DNA of 64,000 nucleotides from Pseudonocardia sp. Lineage in GTDB: Bacteria; Actinomycetota; Actinomycetes; Mycobacteriales; Pseudonocardiaceae. The first letter of the stretch is position 1, and each line of letters begins with the position of its first letter. The DNA lies in assembly GCF_025465255.1 (NCBI RefSeq), contig NZ_JAODNI010000004.1:1-64000 (forward strand), given 5' to 3'. Positions 57,596 through 64,000 of the stretch are shown piece by piece. The translations under genes and the position numbers were made by a program. The notes under the pieces were generated by a model. The model was not told where the DNA came from, searched no databases, and saw nothing but the letters and a program-made list of their open reading frames with translations.

Positions 57596-60142
57596 ATGAC
57601 CTCTGCGACCGCCCCGCTGCTCAGCGACCGTCTCCCTCCCGCCGCCGATCCCGACACCCTCGTCGAGACGTTCGCGGACTGGGCCTTCTCCGAACGCGGC
57701 CTGTCGCTCTATCCGGCGCAGGAGGAGGCCCTCCTGGAGATCGCGACCGGGGGGAACGTCATCCTCTCGACGCCCACCGGCTCCGGGAAGTCACTGGTCG
57801 CGATCGCGGCGCACGCGGCGGCGCTCAGCCGCGGGGTCCGCACGTTCTACACCGCCCCCATCAAGGCGCTCGTCAGCGAGAAGTTCTTCGCCCTGATCGA
57901 CGTGTTCGGCGCGGACAAGGTCGGCATGCTGACCGGGGACGCGGCGGTCAACGAGGGCGCGCCGATCATCTGCTGCACGGCGGAGATCCTCGCGAACCTC
58001 GCGCTGCGCCAGGGCCGGGGCGCGGACGTCGGCTCGGTCGTCATGGACGAGTTCCACTTCTACGCGGACCCGGACCGTGGCTGGGCCTGGCAGGTGCCGC
58101 TGATCGAGCTGCCGCAGGCACAGTTCCTGCTGATGAGCGCCACGCTCGGGGACACGACGTTCTTCCGGGACGACCTGACCCGCCGCACCGGGCGTCCGAC
58201 CGCGGAGATCACCTCGGTGGAACGGCCGGTGCCGCTGCTCTACCAGTACGTGCTGACCCCGCTGCACGAGACGATCACCGAGCTGCTGCAGACGCAGCAG
58301 GCCCCGGTCTACGTCGTGCACTTCACCCAGCAGTCCGCGGTGGAACGGGCGCAGACGCTGATGAGCGTCAACGTCACCTCGAAGGAGGAGAAGGCGGCGA
58401 TCGCCGAGCTGATCGGCAAATTCCGCTTCACCGCGGGCTTCGGGAAGACGCTGTCCCGGCTGGTCCGGCACGGGATCGGCGTGCACCACGCCGGGATGCT
58501 GCCCCGCTACCGGCGCCTCGTCGAGACCCTCGCCCAGGCCGGCCTGCTGAAGGTCATCTGCGGGACGGACACCCTCGGCGTCGGCATCAACGTCCCGATC
58601 CGCACCGTGCTGTTCACCGCGCTCGCCAAGTACGACGGCGTGCGCACGCGCTCGTTGAAGGCCCGTGAGTTCCACCAGATCGCCGGCCGGGCCGGGCGCG
58701 CGGGGTACGACACGGTCGGCACCGTCGTCGCCGAGGCGCCGGACCACGAGGTGGAGAACGCCCGGCTGCTCGCGAAGGCGGGCGACGACCCCAAGAAGCG
58801 CCGGCGCGTGGTGCGCAAGCAGCCGCCGGAGGGTTTCGTCGGCTGGTCCGGCACGTCGTTCGAGAAGCTGCAGAGCGCGCAGCCCGAGCCGCTGACCAGC
58901 CACTTCCAGGTCACCCACGCGATGCTGCTGAACGTCATCTCCCGCCCGGGGGACGCGTTCACCGCGATGCGCCACCTGCTCGAGGACAACCACGAGTCCC
59001 GGCCGCGCCAGCGCAAGCACATCCTGCGGGCCATCGCGATCTACCGGGCGCTGCTCGCCGCCGGGATCGTCGAGAAGCTCGACGAACCCGACGCCGAGGG
59101 CCGCACCGTGCGCGTCGTCGGCGACCTGCAGCTGGACTTCGCGCTCAACCAGCCGCTCTCGCCGTTCGCGCTGGCCGCGATCGAGCTGCTGGACATGGAG
59201 TCCCCCGGCTACGCCCTGGACGTGCTCTCGATCATCGAGGCGACGCTGGACGACCCGCGCCAGATCCTGCACGCGCAGCAGAACAAGGCGCGCGGGGAGG
59301 CCGTCGCCGCGATGAAGGCGGACGGCATCGAGTACGAGGAGCGCATGGCGCTCCTCGAGGACGTCAGCTACCCCAAGCCGCTCGACGAGCTGCTCACCGC
59401 CGCGCTGGAGACCTACCGGCGGGGCGCGCCGTGGGTGGAGGACGCCCGGCTCTCGCCGAAGTCCGTGGTCCGGGACATGAGCGAGAAGGCGATGACCTTC
59501 CACGAGTACGTCTCGTACTACCAGCTGGCCCGCTCCGAGGGCCTGGTCCTGCGCTACCTCGCGGACGCCTACCGGGCGCTGCGGCAGACCGTGCCGGAGC
59601 ACGCGCGCACCGAGGAGCTCACGGACATCATCGAGTGGCTGGGCGAGCTGGTCCGCCAGGTGGACTCCAGCCTGCTCGACGAGTGGGAGAAGCTCGCCGC
59701 CGGCGGCGGGACGGACACCGACGAGATCGCGCCGCCGTCGCTGGACCAGGGGCCGGCCGGTGTCACCGGCAACGTCCGGGCCTTCCGGGTGCTGGTGCGC
59801 AACGCGCTGTTCCGCCGCGTCGAGCTCGCGTCGCTGAACCGCTGGGACCTGCTCGGCGAGCTGGACAAGGACTCCGGCTGGAACGCCGACGCCTGGCGCG
59901 AGGCGTTCGAGCCCTTCTTCGAGCTGCACGGCTGGGGCGGCATCCAGATCGGCCCGGACGCGCGTGGCCCCAAGCTCATCACGATCACCGAGGAGAAGGA
60001 GCGCTGGATCGTCCGACAGGTCATCGACGACCCGGCGGGCGACCACGACTGGGCCGTCACCGCGGAGGTCGACCTGGCCGCGTCGGACGAGGCCGGCGAG
60101 GCAGTGGTCTGGGTCACGGGCGTCTCGGACACCATCGGGTGA
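57596..60142 (+). CDS. DEAD/DEAH-box helicase with DUF3516 domain (Ski2-like)
   Basis: This 848-residue superfamily 2 helicase has Walker A STPTGSGKSLVAIAAH (about 58-73), MDEFHFYADPDRGW (DEFH as motif II), LLMSATLGD, GIGVHHAGMLPRYRRLVE, TDTLGVGINVPIRTVLF and HQIAGRAGRAGYD. The C-terminal DUF3516 region follows (FHEYVSYYQLARSEGLVLRYLADAYRAL). This is the actinobacterial relative of Ski2/Mtr4-type RNA helicases; the substrate is not established. It is transcribed away from the ligase-like fusion gene, 140 bp apart. Confidence 0.9.
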   Translation: MTSATAPLLSDRLPPAADPDTLVETFADWAFSERGLSLYPAQEEALLEIATGGNVILSTPTGSGKSLVAIAAHAAALSRGVRTFYTAPIKALVSEKFFALIDVFGADKVGMLTGDAAVNEGAPIICCTAEILANLALRQGRGADVGSVVMDEFHFYADPDRGWAWQVPLIELPQAQFLLMSATLGDTTFFRDDLTRRTGRPTAEITSVERPVPLLYQYVLTPLHETITELLQTQQAPVYVVHFTQQSAVERAQTLMSVNVTSKEEKAAIAELIGKFRFTAGFGKTLSRLVRHGIGVHHAGMLPRYRRLVETLAQAGLLKVICGTDTLGVGINVPIRTVLFTALAKYDGVRTRSLKAREFHQIAGRAGRAGYDTVGTVVAEAPDHEVENARLLAKAGDDPKKRRRVVRKQPPEGFVGWSGTSFEKLQSAQPEPLTSHFQVTHAMLLNVISRPGDAFTAMRHLLEDNHESRPRQRKHILRAIAIYRALLAAGIVEKLDEPDAEGRTVRVVGDLQLDFALNQPLSPFALAAIELLDMESPGYALDVLSIIEATLDDPRQILHAQQNKARGEAVAAMKADGIEYEERMALLEDVSYPKPLDELLTAALETYRRGAPWVEDARLSPKSVVRDMSEKAMTFHEYVSYYQLARSEGLVLRYLADAYRALRQTVPEHARTEELTDIIEWLGELVRQVDSSLLDEWEKLAAGGGTDTDEIAPPSLDQGPAGVTGNVRAFRVLVRNALFRRVELASLNRWDLLGELDKDSGWNADAWREAFEPFFELHGWGGIQIGPDARGPKLITITEEKERWIVRQVIDDPAGDHDWAVTAEVDLAASDEAGEAVVWVTGVSDTIG

Positions 60143-60296
60143 TCCGCACCCGGTAACGTGGCGCGCCGATCACCGTTCGTGCACGGTCGAGCCGTGCCGA
60201 CGGGCGCCGGAGAGACGTCGACCCGCGAGGGAGCAGTTCGGGGTGCAGGGCTCGGTGGAGAACGAAGGCCGGACCGGGAACGACGGGAGGGCGGAC

Positions 60297-61088
60297 GTGC
60301 CCGCGGGGGTCGACCCCACGCAGCCGAGCGTCGCCCGCGTCTACGACTACTACCTGGGTGGATCGCACAACTTCGAGTCGGACCGGGTCTTCGCCCAGCG
60401 GGTCCTCGCGCAGATGCCCGACCTGGTGTCCGTGGCGCAGGAGAACCGGGCGTTCCTGCGCCGGGCGGTCTCCTACCTCTGCGCCCAGGGCGTCGACCAG
60501 TTCCTGGACCTCGGGTCCGGCATCCCGACCGTCGGCAACGTGCACGAGGTGGTGCACGCGGTGAACCCCGCGGCCACGGTCGTCTACGTGGACCACGACC
60601 CGGTGGCCGTCACCCACAGCACGGAGCTGCTGCGGGACGTCCCCCACGCCGACGTGATCGGCGGGGACCTGCGGGACGTCCGCGCGATCACCGGTCACCC
60701 GCTCGTCCGGGACCGGTTCGACCGCCGGCGCCCGGTGGCGGTCCTGCTGGTGTCGGTGCTGCACTTCGTCGGTGACGACGACGGCCCGGCCGACTTCGTG
60801 GGCGAGTATCTCGCCGACGCGGCGCGCGGGAGCCATCTCGTGATCAGCCACGCCAGCGACGAGGGACGGCCGGACGCGTCGAGCGCCCAGGCCGTCTACA
60901 ACCAGAACCGCTCCCCCAACCGGATGCGGATGCGCACCGGGGCCGAGGTCGAGAAGCTGTTCGGGGACCTGACGCTGCTCGATCCGGGCGTCGTGCGGAT
61001 CCCGCTGTGGCGCCCGGACTCGCCGGACGACGTCCGGCCGGGCGCGGAGCTCTACCCCGGCGTAGCCGGCATGGCGCGGAAGGACTGA
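60297..61088 (+). CDS. SAM-dependent methyltransferase, DUF574 family
   Basis: This 263-residue protein of an actinobacterial methyltransferase family begins PSVARVYDYYLGGSHNFESDR. It has the SAM site QFLDLGSGIPTVGNVHEVVHAVNPAATVVYVDHDPVAV. The acceptor is unknown. The GTG at 60297 follows GGGAGGG five bases away. An upstream GTG at 60243 would add 18 Gly/Glu/Asn-rich residues with a weaker site. It is 12 bp upstream of the GGDEF-EAL gene and likely in the same transcript. Confidence 0.82.
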   Translation: MPAGVDPTQPSVARVYDYYLGGSHNFESDRVFAQRVLAQMPDLVSVAQENRAFLRRAVSYLCAQGVDQFLDLGSGIPTVGNVHEVVHAVNPAATVVYVDHDPVAVTHSTELLRDVPHADVIGGDLRDVRAITGHPLVRDRFDRRRPVAVLLVSVLHFVGDDDGPADFVGEYLADAARGSHLVISHASDEGRPDASSAQAVYNQNRSPNRMRMRTGAEVEKLFGDLTLLDPGVVRIPLWRPDSPDDVRPGAELYPGVAGMARKD

Positions 61089-61100
61089 CGGGGCGGCGCC

Positions 61101-63266
61101 ATGGGCGGGGACCGGGTGGATCCGGCGGCGCTGGCCGCGGACTGGACCACGGCCGTCCTCGGCACGAGCTACGTCTCGATGAACCGCCGGGACCTGCGTC
61201 GGTACCTGACCGGACTGGCCACCCGGCTCGTCGCGTCGTTCGACGCGCCGGAGTGGGACCGCACGGTCGCCGCGGGCGTCGGACGGCTCATGGTCGCGGC
61301 GCACTTCACGGACGCGCGGTCCCTGGAGCGGACCCTCGCCGTCGTCGCGGAGCACCTGGCGCCCGCCGGCGCGGACCGCACGTCCCGCCTCGCCGCCCTG
61401 CAGGGCGCGCTCGCCGCCGGGTACGCCGAGGCGCTGCGCGAGCGCACCCTCGCCGAGCAGGAGCGGATCAGCATGGCGGCGTTCGCCGCCCGGGTCGCCG
61501 CCGAGGAGGCCCGCTGGGCGAGCGAGGCGCGCTACCAGGCCGTGTTCGCCGGGGCCGTGATCGGGATCAGCGTCGCCGAGCTCGACGGGCGCATAGTCCA
61601 GGTCAACGAGGCGCTCTGCGCGATGCTCGGGTACGACGCCGGGGAGATCGCGGCCCGGCCGATCTACGAGTTCATGCACCCCTACGACACCTCTGACAAC
61701 TGGCGGCAGGTGCGGGAGATGATCGCCGGCACGGTGGACCACCTGCGGATGGAGAAGGCCTACTACCGCAAGGACGGCACCGAGCTCTGGACGGACCTGG
61801 TGGTCTCGCTGATCCGGGACCAGGCCGGGGAACCGCGCTACCTCGTCGCGATGGTCGAGGACATCACCGAGCGGCACCTGCTCCAGACCCGGCTGCAGCA
61901 CCAGGCCCTGCACGACCCGCTCACCGGGCTGCCCAACCGCGCGCTGTTCTTCGACCGGCTCGAGGCGGCGCTGGAGGACGAGTACGGCGTCCCCGGCGTC
62001 TGCTACCTCGACCTCGACGGGTTCAAGGCCGTCAACGACACCCTCGGCCACGACGTCGGGGACCAGCTGCTGCGGACGATCGCGGAACGGCTGCGGGCCG
62101 AGCTCGCCCCCGAGGGGCATCTGGTGGCCCGGATGGGCGGGGACGAGTTCGTCGTGCTCGTCGAGGACGCCTCGGACCCGGCCCACATGCGCCGGGTCGC
62201 CGAGCGCGCGCTGGAGACGGTCCGCCGGCCGGTGCGGGTCGAGGGCAACGAGATCCGGGTGTCCGCCAGCATCGGGATCGTCGGCCGGGACCAGGGCGGG
62301 TCCGGCGCCGCGGAGCTGATGAAGGCCGCGGACACCACCCTGTACTGGGCCAAGAACGACGGCCGCTCACGGGTCGCGGAGTTCGACCGGGACCGCCACC
62401 GCACCGACGTCGCCCGCTTCGAGCTGTCGGCCCAGTTGCCGGAGGCGTTGCGGCGCCAGGAGTTCTTCCTGGAGTACCAGCCGCTGGTACGGCTCTGCGA
62501 CGGCGTGGCCACCGGGGTAGAGGCGCTGGTGCGCTGGCGCCGGGAGACCGGGGAGCGGCTCGGCCCGGACCGCTTCATCCCGCTGGCCGAGGAGACCGGG
62601 CTGATCGTCGCCCTGGGCCGCTGGGTGCTCACCGAGGCGTGCGGGCAGGCCCGGCGCTGGCACGACGCGCACGGCGGCGAGCGGCCGTTGATGAGCGTGA
62701 ACGTCGCGGCACGGCAGGTGCGGGAGCCGGACTTCGTCGACGACGTCCGCGCCGCCCTGGACCGGACCGGCTGGCCCGCGGGGGCGCTGCAGCTGGAGCT
62801 GACCGAGAGCGACGTCATGACCGCCGGGGGCGGGCCGCTGGAGACCCTCGGGGCGCTGGCGGACCTCGGCGTCCGGATCGCGATCGACGACTTCGGCACC
62901 GGCTACTCGAACCTGGCCTACCTGCGCACGCTGCCGGTCCACGAGCTCAAGCTGGCCGGGCCGTTCGTCACCGGCATCGGGCCGGGCGGCCGGAACGGCC
63001 GTGGCGGCACGGCGGGCACCGAGGCCGTCCTGTCGTCCGTGATCGGGCTCGCCCATACGCTCGGGCTGTCGGTCACCGCGGAGAACGTGGAGACGGCGGA
63101 GCAGCACGGCCGGCTGCGGTCGCTGGGCTGCGACACCGGACAGGGCTGGTTCCTCGCCCCGCCGGCGGGGCCGGCGCGGGTCGAGCCCCTGCTGGGCCGC
63201 CCGCTGCCGAGGCTGCGGCGCAGCCCGGTCCCGGGCGGGGAGCGCCGGCGGCCGGCTACGGGCTGA
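61101..63266 (+). CDS. PAS-GGDEF-EAL cyclic di-GMP signalling protein
   Basis: This 721-residue cytosolic protein has an N-terminal helical region (about 1-135), a PAS domain (140-265, GAVIGISVAELDGRIVQVNEALCAMLGYDA), a GGDEF domain (about 275-435) with intact GGDEF in RMGGDEFVVLV, and an EAL domain (about 445-700). The EAL motif VEALVRW and DDFGTGYSNLAYL are intact. The KID motif reads KLA and AEGVE reads AENVE, so phosphodiesterase activity is uncertain. No RxxD inhibitory site precedes GGDEF. It ends overlapping the convergent glycosyltransferase gene by 11 bp. Confidence 0.9.
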   Translation: MGGDRVDPAALAADWTTAVLGTSYVSMNRRDLRRYLTGLATRLVASFDAPEWDRTVAAGVGRLMVAAHFTDARSLERTLAVVAEHLAPAGADRTSRLAALQGALAAGYAEALRERTLAEQERISMAAFAARVAAEEARWASEARYQAVFAGAVIGISVAELDGRIVQVNEALCAMLGYDAGEIAARPIYEFMHPYDTSDNWRQVREMIAGTVDHLRMEKAYYRKDGTELWTDLVVSLIRDQAGEPRYLVAMVEDITERHLLQTRLQHQALHDPLTGLPNRALFFDRLEAALEDEYGVPGVCYLDLDGFKAVNDTLGHDVGDQLLRTIAERLRAELAPEGHLVARMGGDEFVVLVEDASDPAHMRRVAERALETVRRPVRVEGNEIRVSASIGIVGRDQGGSGAAELMKAADTTLYWAKNDGRSRVAEFDRDRHRTDVARFELSAQLPEALRRQEFFLEYQPLVRLCDGVATGVEALVRWRRETGERLGPDRFIPLAEETGLIVALGRWVLTEACGQARRWHDAHGGERPLMSVNVAARQVREPDFVDDVRAALDRTGWPAGALQLELTESDVMTAGGGPLETLGALADLGVRIAIDDFGTGYSNLAYLRTLPVHELKLAGPFVTGIGPGGRNGRGGTAGTEAVLSSVIGLAHTLGLSVTAENVETAEQHGRLRSLGCDTGQGWFLAPPAGPARVEPLLGRPLPRLRRSPVPGGERRRPATG

Positions 63267-64000
63267 CGACCTCGGTCGCGGCCGTGCCCGCGTCATGGAT
63301 CTCCGCCGCCGGGAACCACGGGAACCGCGCCGCGCCCGCGCGGACCTGCACCCCGTAGCTGCGGGCGCCGGTGTGCGGGTCCGTCACCAGCATCTCGAAG
63401 ACCGGCCCGGGGACCCCGGCGCGCAACGCGTAGCGGCGCAGTGCCTCGCGGCGCTGCGCGTGCACCACCCGCCGGTCCGACGAGTGCGAGCCGAGCCGCT
63501 TGTGGTGCAGGTAGGTCGCCTCGTTCAGGACGACGAACTGCCGGTCGTCCTCGACGACGCGCAGCAGCATCCGCAGGAACCAGTCGACCAGCGGGGTGTG
63601 GGTGAACTCCGGGTCGAACCGGCCCGACGCCTCGAACAGCCGCCGCGAGACGAGCCCGCCGTGCATCGGGAACACCGTCCGCGCGAGCGGGTCCTCGCTG
63701 GTCCCGTAGGCGGTCCGCCAGGTCTCCAGGTACGGCAGGTTCCAGTGCCGGCGCGGCATCCCGTAGCCCTGGCCGGCCCCGCCGCGCGGGTGCGCGATGT
63801 CGCACTGCCCGATCACGAACTCGACGTCGTCGTGGCCGGTGGTGGCGCCCACCAGGCGCTCGACGGCTTCGGCCGGGAGCTCGTCGTCGCCGTCGAGCCA
63901 CAGGAGCCAGCGCGCGGACGTCGCGTCCGCCCCGGCGTTGCGCGCGGCGGCGATCCCGCGGGAGAACTCCCAGCGGTGCGGGTGCACCGTGCGCTCCCCC
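63256..64000 (-). CDS. Glycosyltransferase family 2 protein (5' end outside window)
   Basis: This partial protein, with at least 248 residues visible, has the GT-A fold signatures FSRGIAAARNAG and RWLLWLDGDDELP, with the acidic DGDD that binds nucleotide-sugar and metal. It continues GGLVSRRLFEASGRFDPEF and DWFLRML. It probably transfers a sugar to a cell-surface glycan or lipid. The start is beyond position 64000, and the stop lies inside the end of the GGDEF-EAL gene on the opposite strand. Confidence 0.85.
   Translation of the reverse strand, partial: GERTVHPHRWEFSRGIAAARNAGADATSARWLLWLDGDDELPAEAVERLVGATTGHDDVEFVIGQCDIAHPRGGAGQGYGMPRRHWNLPYLETWRTAYGTSEDPLARTVFPMHGGLVSRRLFEASGRFDPEFTHTPLVDWFLRMLLRVVEDDRQFVVLNEATYLHHKRLGSHSSDRRVVHAQRREALRRYALRAGVPGPVFEMLVTDPHTGARSYGVQVRAGAARFPWFPAAEIHDAGTAATEVVSP

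Noticed and set aside
59431..60156. Separate open frame inside the DUF3516 helicase gene
   Set aside because: It is an alternative frame of a well-supported gene with no family similarity.

Overview
This is a GC-rich actinobacterial chromosome segment, most likely from Pseudonocardia or a close relative. The evidence is frequent GTG starts and GTGA/ATGA gene overlaps, several genes whose -10 box sits only 6-8 nt before the start codon (leaderless style), F420-linked enzymes (an Fgd-type dehydrogenase and a Ddn-like reductase), and a gcvH-garA-nuclease-Rv1830-like block that also occurs in mycobacteria. I see no prophage, insertion sequence, CRISPR array, rRNA or tRNA. The genus is an inference.

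Layout. 1-3.4 kb: PTS-dependent dihydroxyacetone kinase operon (dhaK-dhaL-dhaM, dhaM cut by the window edge) with a divergent IclR regulator. 3.4-8.6 kb: accessory region with a broken VOC gene, a Fic toxin/VbhA-like antitoxin pair, a nitroreductase, an SRPBCC protein, a 32-codon aconitase relic, a PadR regulator with an F420-type reductase, and a TauE/SafE exporter. 8.6-19.8 kb: a membrane Ser/Thr kinase, a MarR/lactate-monooxygenase unit, asparagine synthetase, a DUF427 protein, a FadR-type regulator with an MFS transporter, another MarR, coaA, and a winged-helix (AlkZ-like) pseudogene. 19.8-30.5 kb: two CNNM/CorC membrane proteins, a 22-bp tandem repeat, a putative DNA glycosylase, gcvP behind a tandem glycine riboswitch, then the mycobacterial-type gcvH/garA block with a CDP-alcohol phosphatidyltransferase.

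30.6-38.3 kb: an OsmC protein, an FAD-linked oxidase missing its FAD-binding core through two in-frame losses, a TPP enzyme, and a signalling cluster (MEDS-STAS, MEDS-ATPase, BTAD regulator, RsbW-like ATPase, DUF4235 protein behind a SigB/SigF-type promoter). 38.3-46 kb: enoyl-CoA hydratase and SDR, fgd, a heterodimeric ABC exporter and an acyl-CoA dehydrogenase. 46.2-53.3 kb: recQ with a class-I amidotransferase, a HelD-like helicase, a SigB/SigF-family sigma factor with a matching promoter, and topoisomerase IB. 53.3-64 kb: a GH65 phosphorylase, an unusual fusion of an ATP-dependent DNA ligase-like region (catalytic lysine absent) to a LytS-type histidine kinase module, a DUF3516 helicase, a DUF574-type methyltransferase, a PAS-GGDEF-EAL protein and a partial glycosyltransferase.

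Themes: glycine turnover and GarA-linked control of nitrogen metabolism; a possible sigma-factor/partner-switching stress network (sigma factor, MEDS/STAS/RsbW proteins and two matching promoters); and DNA repair or processing (RecQ, HelD, DUF3516 helicase, Topo IB, glycosylase). Decayed or damaged genes recur (VOC, aconitase, AlkZ-like, FAD oxidase, SRPBCC tail). The best candidate for an undescribed system is the pseudo-ligase/histidine-kinase fusion at 55848-57455.
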